From: Phlebopus portentosus
Lineage: Eukaryota; Basidiomycota; Agaricomycetes; Boletales; Boletinellaceae
Length of the DNA: 64,000 nt
Assembly (NCBI GenBank): GCA_037892935.1
Contig: JAYXKI010000001.1
Location: 3,410,001-3,474,000 of the forward strand
Direction of reading: 5' to 3'
A program made the position numbers and the translations under genes. Under the pieces are notes generated by a model. It made no database searches. It was not told the origin of the DNA and worked only from the letters and a program-made list of their open reading frames with translations. The stretch's first letter is position 1, and every line of letters starts with the position of its first letter. Below are positions 40,023 to 52,046 of this stretch, one piece after another.

Positions 40023-42323
40023 ATGCGGCCATCTATTGACGACGATAGACTAGATTATAAGCCAACATGGGCTCGAGAATGTGCGGAAGACCCAGAAGTT
40101 GACCTTAACTTGGCTGAAATAAGCGTCTTGCACTTCTCCGATGTCGAGGAACCAGCCGAGCTACGGCCTCCATGCGCGAAATTCAACCAGAGCATCTGTC
40201 TATCCCAAGCTACCTGCCCCAGCCCCCACGTTTGTAGTAGATGCTTCTCGGCAGAACACCCCGCCTTCCTGTGTGCCGACAAATCCGATCGTACGCGTTC
40301 CCGCACAAGAAAGGAGAAAATTTGGTGTGAAAATGTATCGTATACTCCTTGTGCAAGGATCTCGCTTTACGCGGAACCGCTTCCCAGACCACCACCCCGC
40401 AGCAAGCTACCGCCTGATCTTGTTCGAGTCGTAGATGAGCATCCGGAGCTTTTCAAGATCGTCACTTCGATAGATGTGGATACCCTCGAGGCCCTTTTAT
40501 CAACTCATCCGAATCGGCCGCACGTTGAATCGGTCATATTTTCGTTGAGAGAAGGATTTTGGCCGTATGCAGGCCTTCCAAAGCAGTTGCCGGATGAATC
40601 CTGGAGACAACGGCGCTATTATGGACCGAAGCAGGACTTTCTAGTAAAATACGTCGAAAAGGAGATTGGATCGCAGAGATTCTCTCGTCCTTTCGGAAGG
40701 AGGCTTTTGAAAGGTATGGCGGCCATGCCGATCCACGTAGCACGAGGACAAAGCGGAAAACTCCGTTTGATTTACGACCACAGTTCTGGCGAGAACTCGT
40801 TGAATTCGCTTATCCCGAAGTCCGAAAGGAGCGCTGCGATAGACAGGATTGATGCTCTTATTCGCATTTTGCGTAATCGCGAACTCGACCCGACCAAGGT
40901 GACGCTCTTCAAGTCTGACGTATCACACGCCTTCCGTATCCTACCCATGTCGCCATATTGGCAAGCATTGCAAGCAGTCAAAATCAATGACCAGTATTAC
41001 ATAGATAGATGCAATACTTTCGGAAACGCGGCTTCTCAGCGACTCTTTTGTGCATTCTATTCGCTCGTCCTATGGATTGCTGAGAACGTCTGGCGGCTGC
41101 CTGACATCTGTTGCTACGTAGATGACAATTTTTCCTGGGACTTTGCCTCGCGTATGAAGGATTACAATGGAAAACGATATTCGAAAGGACTACCGGAAAA
41201 ACAGGCGCGTTTGCTCGAGCTTTGGGACTTGGTTGGTATTCCACATGCTCCGAAGAAGCAGGAGTTTGGTTCAATTCTGTCTATTGTTGGCTTTCGAGTG
41301 GACCTAAAGCGTATGCGCGTCGCTGCGTCCGAGGATCGTCTGAAAAGAATCATCGGGACCATATCCGAATTCCGTTCCTCATCGGCCATGACATTACACG
41401 AATGTCAAAAATTTGCAGGCTCTATAAACTGGATTTTCGAGGTCAATCCCCTCCTCCGTCCGGGAATTGATTCGTTACATAGGGAGATGGCGAATGCCGA
41501 TCAGTCGAATGGCAGTGCACAGGTAGAAATGACGAAGCGGATCGTCTTCGACTTACAATGGCTCTCGGATTTACTCCAGGAATCGAAAGGGATACATTTT
41601 ACCAGTACCATCTCTTGGGGACCAGATCAGGCTTCCCAGACTGCTTACGTTTGCGCGTCCAGTGAAGGTTTTGGCATTTGGTTTCCTTCCAACAAGCAAG
41701 CCTTTTATCACAGGTATCAACGTCCAGTGTCAGCATCCTTCGTTTCAGACATACACATATTCGCTATTGTCTGCGCAATTGATAGGGCCGTGAAGTCGTG
41801 GAATATAAATTTGGAAGGGCGGCCAGGAAGGCTCTGCATGTTAACTCTCGACAAACCGACCGTCGCTGTGTTTGGTCAGCTACGCGCACGGGATGAACTG
41901 CGGGACACTTTGCTTCTCGCTTTGGAGTTGTTAGTCGGAGCAGACATCGACTTCCTCGTGTCGCAGTCAGGGAAGCAAGGCGACTTTGCTTTCGTTTCCC
42001 GCCTTTCGCACGAGTCCAAGGATGTCCTCGACACTCTGTATTCAGACATGAGCATCACCATTAGAGAACTCAATATCCCTACGGAACTTGCGAGACGAGC
42101 TGGATGGAAGACATACCCACGCAAACGCCGCATTTCATCCCGCTCCAAGTCAATTAGCGCTGTCTCGCGTGAGTCGGACATTTTATGCAGTAAGGAGTCC
42201 AGAGCACGCGCATCTGAACACGGAGGAATGACTTCGAAAAAGGGGGAGTCTGGGTTTATCAAATCGTTTCTAGGGGTCATAGGCCAAGATTTAGCTGAAC
42301 GGCTTACATACAGTTTCAGATGA
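40023..42323 (+). CDS. DIRS/Ngaro-like reverse transcriptase ORF with N-terminal Cys/His knuckle
   Basis: Intact frame of 766 codons. Near residue 50-85 is a compact Cys/His array (CAKFNQSIC, then CLSQATCPSPHVCSRC and HPAFLC-like spacing) typical of basidiomycete tyrosine-recombinase retroelements. The RT domain follows: KLRLIYDHSSGENSLN, motif A LFKSDVSHAFR, and motif C CYVDDNFSWDF with both Asp present. After a thumb-like region comes an RNase H-like segment, AYVCASSEGFGIWF, where the usual first Asp (VDAS) is Cys. The C-terminus is Lys/Ser-rich. No recombinase, methyltransferase or terminal repeat was found nearby. An in-frame TGA lies about 20 bases upstream of the ATG, so the start is well placed. 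Either a solo or truncated element or a host-adopted RT gene. Confidence 0.85.
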   Translation: MRPSIDDDRLDYKPTWARECAEDPEVDLNLAEISVLHFSDVEEPAELRPPCAKFNQSICLSQATCPSPHVCSRCFSAEHPAFLCADKSDRTRSRTRKEKIWCENVSYTPCARISLYAEPLPRPPPRSKLPPDLVRVVDEHPELFKIVTSIDVDTLEALLSTHPNRPHVESVIFSLREGFWPYAGLPKQLPDESWRQRRYYGPKQDFLVKYVEKEIGSQRFSRPFGRRLLKGMAAMPIHVARGQSGKLRLIYDHSSGENSLNSLIPKSERSAAIDRIDALIRILRNRELDPTKVTLFKSDVSHAFRILPMSPYWQALQAVKINDQYYIDRCNTFGNAASQRLFCAFYSLVLWIAENVWRLPDICCYVDDNFSWDFASRMKDYNGKRYSKGLPEKQARLLELWDLVGIPHAPKKQEFGSILSIVGFRVDLKRMRVAASEDRLKRIIGTISEFRSSSAMTLHECQKFAGSINWIFEVNPLLRPGIDSLHREMANADQSNGSAQVEMTKRIVFDLQWLSDLLQESKGIHFTSTISWGPDQASQTAYVCASSEGFGIWFPSNKQAFYHRYQRPVSASFVSDIHIFAIVCAIDRAVKSWNINLEGRPGRLCMLTLDKPTVAVFGQLRARDELRDTLLLALELLVGADIDFLVSQSGKQGDFAFVSRLSHESKDVLDTLYSDMSITIRELNIPTELARRAGWKTYPRKRRISSRSKSISAVSRESDILCSKESRARASEHGGMTSKKGESGFIKSFLGVIGQDLAERLTYSFR

Positions 42324-42494
42324 ACATAGTAATACATATACATACAGTAGAATACATGTGTAATAACTTTGCCTTGATCTGTCTGTCTTTCCTTACCCCT
42401 GACCGAGCATGATCGACATAGTCTATTTTGGGGCATCGCTAATCCTCGTTGTTCGTTGCATAACATAACACGTTGCTTTCTTGGTTTTCGACAA

Positions 42495-43440
42495 ATGCCA
42501 CTGAACGTGCCAGGCCTTCTTGCTCCCTTCCAGCTTCTCTTTCGCCCTTACCTTCTACTTCCATCTTTGGTAATAAAAGGTGCGGAAAGCATCGCATAGA
42601 GTTTTGCCATATACTGAGTATGCATCCTTGAAGTCAAGACTTACGATGTCTTGACTTCCACGTACTTTACAAGGCTGGGTACCGTGGAGCAGTGATTGAC
42701 AAAGATAACTGTCTAGTGCGTATGCTACTTCTGGCTGTCGGTCCTAGCTGGAAAGTAACTGTACATTAGACTATACCATACGAAGATTCTCTTGTGCCAG
42801 AGCTCAAGGTGCGCAAAGACTTGCTGTATTACCTATCTTTTACGATGCAGAGCCTCTAGGAAGCTTGGGAGGAATGTAAGACCGTCTTCGGTGCTGAGAA
42901 CATACTCGTTGTAAGCAACTCTGCTGGCACTCATCTGGATCCTGGGGGTATTGAGGCGAGATACGCAACTACAATATCAAACTAACGTTTCTGACGAAGA
43001 AAAACCAGGCCGAATCCGTGTCGCACCATCTAGGTGTCCCTGTTTTACGCCACGGTACCATGAAGCCAGGCTACGCCTGTATCAGCGCCATAAGAACATA
43101 CTTCGCATCGCTCCCACAACCCATCCCCGATTCCGCTTTATTCATTGCTGGTGACCGAATATTCACAGACGTTATACTCGCAAATCGAATGTGCCGTTAC
43201 ACACGATATTTTCCTCGGAGACCTGCTGTAGATTCGGTACAACAGGACAAAATGAACGGAGCTTCTTGGGAAACACTATCTGAAAATGGCCGCCAAGGCC
43301 CTTTATCCATACATGTAGAGCGGATCTGGCAGAAGGACTCGACTGCGATGCGGTACTTGGAAAGCAAACTTGTTGGTCTGGTCCGTCAGTGGAATAGCGT
43401 GGAAGTCGAGGACGCCCATAAATTATTCGTCCGAAGTTGA
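42495..43440 (+). CDS. GEP4: Mitochondrial phosphatidylglycerophosphate phosphatase (HAD family)
   Basis: Dephosphorylates phosphatidylglycerophosphate in cardiolipin synthesis at the matrix face of the inner membrane. Exon 1 gives MPLNVPGLLAPFQLLFRP and ends SLVIK; a GTGCGG donor and CAAG acceptor join it to DLRCLDFHVLYKAGYRG and AVIDKDNCL. This includes the HAD motif I DKDN. Later exons give IPYEDSLVPELK, VVSNSAGTHLDPGGIEA (motif II), HHLGVPVLRHGTMKPGY (motif III Lys) and FIAGDRIFTDVILANRM (motif IV GDRxxTD). The C-terminus contains RYLESKLVGLVRQWNSVEVE. The order of motifs is exactly that of Gep4. Its 3' end lies 158 bp from the convergent next gene. Confidence 0.94.
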
Positions 43441-43598
43441 TTATATTATGCTGTGTATGCCTACATGCAGATAAAAGTGAACGTTTGCGAGGTCTACGGT
43501 CTTCATTCTGGGATCCACATCCGGATAGCAACACCACCTTTTTGAGAGACGGAGAAAATGCAGGAAACACAAGAAATGGATAAACACGAGGAGTCATT

Positions 43599-46506
43599 TT
43601 ATACTAAACATCCATGCAATAAGTCCTGAAGATTGGTTGCCGCTAAACTCGCGGGATCCTGATCATCGCATGTTCCAGGAATTGGTTCGGCTGTTTCAGC
43701 CTTCGAACCGAAGACATGATCTGCATCGTAGTTCAAGTCGAGAGCTTGGTCAGAGGTCACTGAAAGCCAGCTCTGATGCTGGTCTTCGGGCGTCCTATTG
43801 TTGGTCGAATTCCCGTCCATGCGCAGATCCGGAGGGATGTTATTGAAGAGAGAATTTAAAAAGTTCCATCCTTCAGAAAAGTCCTCTTGCCCAAGTCCAT
43901 TTTGTAGCGCCTCGAACGCTGCGGTTTGTGATGGACCTTCCTCCCCGGTAAGACTGAATAAAGAGGCGAACGGGTCATCTAGATTTGGGACATTCATGTA
44001 CTCAGAGTTGTCGTCCATATTCATTCCAAACTGTACGGCGTTACCAAAGGGGGTCAGGAAGTTCGACTGCCCATCATTTCCGGCAGGTGAAGGGTGATTC
44101 GAATTCTCAATTTCCGAAGCAACTGCTGGCGAGTCAACTTCTGATAAATCGGACGATGGTATATCCGAGCTAGGCAGATCGCTCTCATCCACGGGAACGA
44201 TGGGTGGACTAGAAGGAGGTGGAGGCGAAGATGGCGGTAGATCAAGAGACGACCAATCATGTATCTTGCCAAAATTCATTACCGAAGAATCCGACCGTAT
44301 CGAGGGCGTCTGAATGGAAATACTGCTGGCCAGAACATCATCGCTACTTGCGATAGGAAGTGAACTAGGAAGTTCGCTTTCTCCCTCGAGAGATCCGCAT
44401 TGGGGCCCCGTGTCTATACCAAGCGATGTCTTTTTGATTGCGGTCGGAATACCTGAAGTTTTGGTATTTCTCTTTGTTGGAGTGGGTGACGGAGGCATAT
44501 CCTCTTCCTCATCTTCTGCGAATAGTTGCCGCGGCTTGACACCAGATGCCGTCCTTGTATTGGATGGCGTTGGTGTGAAAAGAGACGAGAAAGTCGCAGA
44601 ATCACTCGGAGTTCTCTTTGCCGACTTCAGCGGAGTCGATGGCGGAGTCTTGCGAACAGAAGGTCGAAGAGGTGAAGTTCGAAAGGCCTGAAATAAGGTC
44701 GCTAGTCGGGACTTTCCTATAGGGGATGTATACGCGAAAATTGGAGCTTTTCCGGGAGAGCTACGAGGGGAACTGTGCGTATTCTCTGCGATCGATAATG
44801 CATTACGCGAACTGGATACAGGCAAGGTTGACTGATCCAGCGGACGACCATCGTTTGGCATGCTGACAGTACGTCTCATTGTGCCTTTCCCTCCAAGCCG
44901 ACTCAAACTTTTCGATTTGCTCTGCTTTTTTGACCGCGTTCTGTTCCCACCACCATTGCCTTCATCCGGGATTACGGGTTTGGGAGGTGGCGCTGGAGGT
45001 GGTACACCTTTAGCCCAGTCGGGAAGGACATAAGGTCCCTTTCGAACACTGTCAATTGAAGGATCTTGTCGCGAAGAACGGAAGACAAATGGCTGTTCAT
45101 TACGCTTGATGAAAGACGATGAAGCCGCTTTTGAGGAAGCAACGGGCGTTTTTTCACCCCAGAGCGTGCCATCAGAACGTACGCGAAGACCACCCCAGCC
45201 CCTATTGAGACGTATACCACTGACATCTTCGGCTAAAGGTTTCGTTTGAGACACACTCGGTGCAACCCTTCTGTTCTGAGAAGTTTCCTCGGCAAGAGTC
45301 GCATCACTGAGTTTTCTCTTTCTTGAGTGGTTGCCAGATGCGGAGGCTCTTTTCGTATCTCCCTGATCCGAGATTATTTTCGATTGGTCACCAGTAACTC
45401 CTACGTTGATTCGAGCTGATCCTAATGGCGACAAGCGTCCGGCCGACTTCGGTTTCGAGTCCTTTGCATTCTGTATAGGAGGCTCGGGCCGTGGTTTGTG
45501 GTTCTCCTTGTCTTCTAAAGGGTCTGATTCATTATCGGGTCTTACGGTGTTTACTATAGCTTGCTCTGAGCTCTCGGGTGGAGGAGGGTCCGTGTTTGAT
45601 ACGGGATTCGGGGCAGAACTGGGCTGCTTTTGTTGAGCCTCTGCGTACGCCAGATACGCTCGAAGAAAGGAGACCAATTCGGGACTAGGTGCCAAGCTTC
45701 CCTGAGGGGAAGAAATGCTTGTGTTGGTCGGATCAGAGGATACAGAAGACAATGCCGCCAACATGACAGCGGATTCCGGAATATCGGGTGCCTCAGTCGT
45801 ACCGTATGGTCGAATTGTACTTGAAGAAGCGATACTCTCAGCATCAGAGCTTGGTAGCGTATCAGAGCTAGTAGGCTCTGAAGATCCATCATAGTTAATA
45901 TCCTCGGAGCTCTGACTGGATGGTAGTTCCGATGGCTCAGCCGTAGAATCCCGGCTCGAAATATTTTCCTTCTCCGCACCCGTATTTCTCTCTGGAGCTC
46001 GCAAGTATCGGCGTTTTGGTGGTCCGATGTATGGTGTTGGCAGCTGGTGCGCTCGCGTTGCATGGGCGGGATTCGGTTTTCGCGGTTCTTTCGTGCCCCT
46101 AAGAACCTCATGAGGGCGTGGCTGAGCGTGAGAAACGGATATACGTTCGTTGAACGACGGCAAAGGCAACGGATTAAAGGTGAGATATGGTTGATTTTCC
46201 GTGGTACGCTTTGAGTTGATTTTCGTCCTTTCTGAACGCGAAACATTGTGAGGCTGGTCAGGCACCGCGTGCATGGCTGCCGGAGCCACCTTCGTTATCG
46301 ATTAGAGTTAGTTCATTTATATCAGTGCAAAGCCAGCGCACCTGTCGCAAAGACACGACAACTTCGAGAGCATCTTCATTCTGACCACAGTCAACTAAAG
46401 TGCCCGTGACCATGTTTGTATCCAGTGCGTAAGGCGAGAGAATATTAGAAAGCAGTCCCATGCCCACTGCCACTCCCCCTGATTGGCCATGTCGATTCTT
46501 TGACAT
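43599..46506 (-). CDS. Large Ser/Pro-rich disordered protein of unknown function
   Basis: Two exons. The short first exon (start 46506) gives MSKNRHGQSGGVAVGMGLLS and ends VVVSLRQ; a GTGCGC donor and an AACGAAG acceptor join it to VAPAAMHAVPDQPHNVSR. The combined protein is close to 950 residues. It is dominated by Ser, Pro, Thr, Asp and Glu, with patches of charge. The most conserved-looking block is FVFRSSRQDPSIDSVRKG then YVLPDWAKGVPPPAPPPK. Several SP/TP motifs (SPLGSA, TPPSTPLK, SPTPTKR) suggest phosphorylation by cyclin- or MAP-kinases. Basic stretches such as RSKKQSKSKSLSR could be nuclear signals. No catalytic domain is visible. Function unknown. Confidence 0.82.
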
Positions 46507-47275
46507 AAGATCTTCTAGAGGATCGAGGATATAGAATGAGAAGTCTTTCGTCGCATCGGGGCTAAGTTCAGGACTGCCAAGGACAGAGAATCAGATCGGG
46601 TAGTTTAGGGATAAGCATCACAACAGATCATAACTCACCTTGAGCGACATATTGCAAGAGCGCATGCTTTGAGTGAGGCGCGGCCATGCTTCACAGGCAG
46701 GCATAATGACGACGAACTATCTACAGAAAGAAGTGGTACTTTCTGAGGTGCTTTGGCCAGGATGTACTGAGGAGATGTGTTGACTGTATACAAAACTCGC
46801 ACTGCCCCATGGTATTCGCGGTTAGATGGCCGGCACAGGCATACCATAATCTGGACATAACTTACACGAGACTTCAGGCATCTCTCAGCACGCATTGGCT
46901 GGTGGTGTGTGGTTGCATTCAAGGCCGAGAACTCCGTGCGGCACAAATAACATAACGCGCACGTGATAGACAAGACGCGTTCCTGGTCCCGTGAGCGCGA
47001 CAACTTTTATACAATTTGTATATCGTGTCTTCAATCCATCTAGTATCCTGAGAAAAAAATGGTATATCCATTCGTACGTCATAGCCTAATTTACATGACA
47101 TGATCATCTCGAACAAACGCATGAATGAATATCTACATCGGCGAAGTAAAAAGTGAATAGGGACTCGTCCAGTTCCCAAAGATGAGTAGTACAACATGAA
47201 CCGAGCGACAATTGCGTATATAAGTTTAATAGATAGGATGATAAAAGAGATGGATGGAAAACGTAGATAAAATCG
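46507..47275. other. Intergenic region upstream of the disordered-protein gene
   Basis: About 770 bp. It holds the promoter of the disordered-protein gene and the 3' flank of the OPT transporter, both on the minus strand. A 122-codon minus-strand frame (46635-47003) shows no motif and is judged fortuitous. Confidence 0.45.
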
Positions 47276-50065
47276 TCAAGACCAGCTACTAGGGCCAAAT
47301 GTCTGGCCTTCCGCTAGTGTCACTAACGGCGTCCCGTTGGTATCAGCAGTGTTCTGCCAAACCGTGTTTCCCCACCAATTTAACTCGATGCCATTTTTCG
47401 GGTACTGCAAGCAGAAGAATATGAGAATGAGCGCGAATGCAACTCCTGCATCAAGTGCAGCGGAAAGAATATAGTTGAAACGCGACCACCACTAGAAACC
47501 AATTCAGTACGGAGCAGATAATCTAGCCAAGATGACAGACTTACGCGGAGATGGCGGCGTCGCATGAAATACTGGAAGACTGCGCCAAACATGAACCAGG
47601 ACGAGAAGTTGATACCACTTGCTGGCGGCATCATTCCTAGTCCGGACAGCATGACAGGTACGTTGACATATCGCCAAAGGGAGAGGGGATATCGTTTCGC
47701 GAGGTAATAGGCTGGGATAGGGAGGATGGCTCCGATCAAGAAGAAGTACACAATGGGATAGTAAAGAGCGCCAGGGCTGAACGTGCGGGCAGGACCAACC
47801 ATACCCCAGATCAGCGCATTAGATCCAAATGTCCTTGTGCTTGGACAAATGAACATATGCTTCTGCGTAGGACTACACATGTCGGTGATGTTGGAGAACA
47901 TCCACTCCTGCACAAAGATGACGACGACAACGCATTCTATGGTCGCTACCAACTGAGCGACGAACATCATGCGGGGAGGAACCTTCATGTAATGCCCAAG
48001 TTTGAGATCCGAGATGAAGTTAATAGCCTGATACATAGTCATCAGAGAGAAAGTCTTGAAGATCATCATTGCGACAGGTCGTCCAGGAAGGATGTAGCCC
48101 ACGACAAGCTCCCCGAGAACTTGTAGTGCTATGGTCTGATTTGTCATTGCGCGAATGATTCCGGCCGGAATGACAAATACGAGCGCCAAAAGGACGGCAA
48201 CGATTAGAGCCCATACAGGCAACTTAGTGTCCCACGCTCGGACTGATGCAACTGCCATGCCAAATGCGCCGAGCCCAAGAAGCGCGTACCAATAATGCGG
48301 GACCTCCGGGTAAATTGCCATGAGGCGGCTATGAACATCGCGGTTGTCTCTCAAAGAACTGCGTGTTTGAACGACAATGTCGCGACGATACCAGACTGAG
48401 AAGCATATTTAATCGGTACATTTCGGCTGACAAGCTAGCAAAGTACTTACGATACGTGTGCACAATAACGGAAGTGAACGAGGCGAATGTCACCGCATAC
48501 GAAAGAACGTAAGTGATCGGCATGAACAAGGGTGAGTATGCCTTGTAAAGTTCTTCGTTGAATACATCGTCTTGGAGCACCGCGGTCACGTCGTACGACA
48601 TACCCGTATTGTCGAATGTCGATCGGGACGACATCGGTAGATACTTGGCGTAGAACGTGTTCGTGTCTGGAGGCAGATAAGAAAGACAGCACATTTTCAA
48701 GAATGGAAAACGTACAATACAAAATTGGCGCAATCAGCCACACAAACACAAGGAAGACACCAAATATGTTGACTTGAGCCCACCACTACTCAATACATCA
48801 ACAAGTTGGATCTGATACGTGAGTGAGATGAACGTACCGGAACGACGAGCGGACTACCAATGTATGAAACCATTGCCCAGTCAAAAGTCAAAAAGCCCAT
48901 GCCCAACCCACTCGAATAGCCAAATAATTGATTGACGATGACATTATTCGGCGCAATCCAACACACCCAATTGAAGATGGATAAGGCGGTAAAAATGTAT
49001 CCAGGGAACCAATACCAGACGAAACTGGCAATCATGGCATATAAGAAGAAGCGTTGCCGAGACATGTGCGAACCATCCCTTTTCCCGTAGCTGCCGTGAA
49101 GTGTGTTGAACAAAGCGCAATTTACAAGCACACCAGGATAAATCATAGCAGCTGGCCAGACCAGGAACTGTCGAACGACGCCTGCGCAAGCATACCCAAG
49201 CAGCTGCGACGAGAAGCAAAGTAGCAACTGGTACCCTACATCCCAGTTCTGGTTGAAGTATAAGCGTTGAGCGGCGACGACGTCCGTTGCATATACACCG
49301 TTCGCGATAACACTGGCCATGACTGTTATTAGCGTATGCTCTTTGATGTTGAATGGCCCAGGGTTGAATGACCAGACATATCCAAAGGTCCTGAATCTGG
49401 TCGAAGGAAGCACCCGCTCAAGGAACTTGCCACAGGGAAGGGCAACAAGCTGCGCTACGATCCCTGAGACATATACGGTCGGATCTGTTGAAATCCATGG
49501 TAAACATGCCAAGAAAGTAGTAAAAGTGGTGGAGCCAACGTACATCGCATCGAGAAGAATTGGTTGACACCCGACACAACCAACGTGATGAGGATACCAA
49601 GGAACCACATTCGGAACGTATTTACAGGCATATTTGGGTCGTCTGTGTTTGAGACCGCTGCTCGCACTTCCGCATACGGTGACTCACTATAAGTGCGATT
49701 AGTTATCGTCAACAAAGTAAAGAGGTATGTACGCACTCTTCGTAGTCGACTGCTTCCGTCGACTGGAAACGCAGTTTCGAAGTCGTCTGGGATTCCGTAT
49801 CGTAGTCGGACGACGCTCCTTTGGAAATCCGGGGCATATCGAAGCTGCTTGAAAACTTCGGTGGAGGGCCAGACCTCTCATCGTCGAAGACGAAGCTACT
49901 CGTCTCAAACGACGCTGCATCTGAGGCATCAAAGCCCCAGTTGGGGTCGTTCAAGTGCAGCAACGCAACTGCTACGTCCTCTGGTACATCGGCGTGCAGG
50001 CGTCCATGATGCCTTTGTCTGAGGTGAGGAGCATGGTAGTCTGGCGCCGCTTCTTTGTTCTCCAT
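47276..50065 (-). CDS. OPT-family oligopeptide transporter
   Basis: Proton-coupled transporter of tetra- or pentapeptides, and possibly glutathione, in the plasma membrane. The start [18 protein letters not shown] begins a soluble N-terminus of about 100 residues. Conserved family motifs are present: [18 protein letters not shown] (NPG...KEH motif), [15 protein letters not shown] (KxGxYxKxPPR motif) and many membrane helices. The C-terminus is [18 protein letters not shown] then [20 protein letters not shown]. About ten introns, some very close to one another. No peptidase or PTR-type motifs, so not a di/tripeptide (PTR2) carrier. Confidence 0.94.
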
Positions 50066-51717
50066 TGTACAGCCCCACAGACCAGTATCAAGTATACGGA
50101 GGGAACTAGGCGGGACAGCGGGGACGAGGGAATGGATGGGCAGCAAACAATCAGCTCAGACTGTTCTTTACATAGTGTGCGGGAGTCAGGTCCAATTCAA
50201 GTGCAGAGACAATACACTGTATGGAATCATAGGCCTTCGCTGGGCGATGAAATGGAGAGGCTTCGAGAGCGGACTTCGCGAACACGATAAGACAAAGAAC
50301 AATAAGACACGAGATCACTCACACCAAATTCGATGATGGGACCGGATCAAGAGCCGGAAGAAATTCTCAACTCCATCAATCATCCCGTGCACTCCGTGGT
50401 TGTCTCAGACCCACAGACAATATACAGATACTGCACCTGCACAGAACAGGGATTGTGTCGCATTTCAGCTGGCAGAAAGAAAGGTGATGAGTCGTTCCAG
50501 ACAGACTGTAGCACCTGGAAGGCGATAAGAAGAATGATTTAGAGACAAAAGCACATCTATACCAGAAGCAGAACCGGTGGATATTCGTCGGCGAACGGAA
50601 ATTAATTGTGTGCCTAATTCGTCAGTTCGTGTCGTCTTTATTGTCGTCGCTCAAAGTAGAAGGCACTCTCTGTGTGAATTGTGATCGACACTTCCTCTTT
50701 TGTCAATCAATCTACCTTTTCACTCACTATATGTATTTCCTGTACTGTACTGTACTGTACATAGGATGTTTTTTGTTTGCGTTTTTGAGTGTCCCCTTAG
50801 CAACGGAATACTGTCCTAAGCACAAAGACATTTTATAACCATTCTTTGATATTGGTTCAAGTGTCCGAACAATAGATGGCCGACTTGCCTTCAAGTTGTA
50901 CGTTCAAGTTGACTGACTCTAAACTTCGTATGGAAGACGAACGAGTTATCACTGCAAATTCTTTGAGAACAATGATAGAAAGCATCATTCTCCTTGCCTT
51001 TCTTCATGGCTAACAAGTTTAGTATGCCAACTGGGAGATACTGGTGGTCACTACGCCGAGTTCTGATCAATAGGGTTCGTCAGCCTGGCCGACGTTGTCT
51101 ACTTAACAGAACTTCAGATGATCGAATCTGTTTTGATGAGCCCTCTACGGGTCCACCAGAACTATTCCAAAGTTCGCGTGTATCAGTGCTTTCACGGGTG
51201 GATTTGATGCTTCTCAACTGGCATGAAGAGCAGGTTGAAGAACCATTGTTCTTGAAAAGACGTTCTCAGACACGATATCGATGTTTCCGACATCTCTACG
51301 ACGCGACGGTAAATGAAACAATCCATCTGTCACTATCTCTGGATCCCACTGCTCCTGCCGTTGACTTTGGTTCCGCAACATGTACTTATATTGCATAGCC
51401 GTAGACAAAAATCGTATTTCTATATCAAGACTTGGATTGACCTGTCTAGTCGAATATTACATAAAAATGGAATACATTATGTATCATTCCATTTTGCGTA
51501 ATATTAGGACGTATTCGTGAGAACTTCCGAGTAAAACTGTGCAGTATATATCACATGACTCAAATCTGTTCCTTACCTTGCACATTGAACTACCTTGCAC
51601 ATTGAACGACCTCAACCCTCGACTTGACGGTGTTTGTCAGTACTGGTAGGCATCTTCCTAGTGTTTAGAAGGATATTCTTTGACGCCGTTCTCTCGTTGT
51701 TGGACAGAAAATTAAGA
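50066..51717. other. Intergenic region between OPT and RPS29 genes
   Basis: About 1.65 kb between divergent genes, the longest gene-free stretch in the housekeeping part apart from the 31.8-33.5 kb repeat region. A 134-codon plus-strand frame (50994-51398) has no recognisable domain. The region contains a short pentanucleotide repeat and the promoters of both genes. Confidence 0.5.
50738..50760. repeat. Short tandem repeat of TACTG (about four units)
   Basis: CTGTACTGTACTGTACTGTAC-type sequence forms a small microsatellite that is also a set of overlapping palindromes (GTAC). No functional meaning can be assigned. Confidence 0.7.
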
Positions 51718-52046
51718 ATGACGCACGACGCGGTATGGTTCTCTCGTCCTCGCAAGTTTGGTAAGGGTAGTCGTCAATGGTGCGTTTCTCGAATCAGTTA
51801 TTGGGCTTCTGGGATTACTCTGGCAGCGACTCATCCTAGAAGAACTAAGAGTTCTGACACCGTTCTGTATCTTATAGCCGTCTCTGCGCCCATCAGGCGG
51901 GTCTCATCCGCAAGTACGGTCTTGATCTGTGCCGTCAGTGTTTCCGGGAGAAGGCAAATGCCATTGGTTTTGTTAAGGTACGATTATCCAGCTGCCATCC
52001 ACAGCCCACCTCGCTTATTCATCGTCTCCGTTGCCAGAATCGATGA
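51718..52046 (+). CDS. RPS29: 40S ribosomal protein S29 (uS14)
   Basis: Small zinc-binding protein of the 40S head. Three exons: 51718-51779, 51878-51977 and 52038-52046. They encode exactly 56 residues, the normal length in eukaryotes. The protein runs [20 protein letters not shown], then [20 protein letters not shown], then [16 protein letters not shown]. The four zinc-ligand cysteines (C..C and C..C) are present; the first Cys codon is split by intron 1. The last exon is only AAT CGA TGA. It is missed by simple ORF scanning because no exon is long enough. Confidence 0.95.

Noticed and set aside
41876..42466. 196-codon minus-strand frame opposite the RT ORF end
   Set aside because: Antisense to the RT coding sequence; Ser/Arg-rich composition is typical of shadow frames.
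39502..42494. Terminal repeats or a tyrosine recombinase associated with the DIRS-like RT
   Set aside because: I compared the flanks by eye and found no repeated words longer than chance and no recombinase frame.
50994..51398. 134-codon plus-strand ORF between OPT and RPS29
   Set aside because: No domain, no intron pattern and ordinary for a 1.6-kb spacer.
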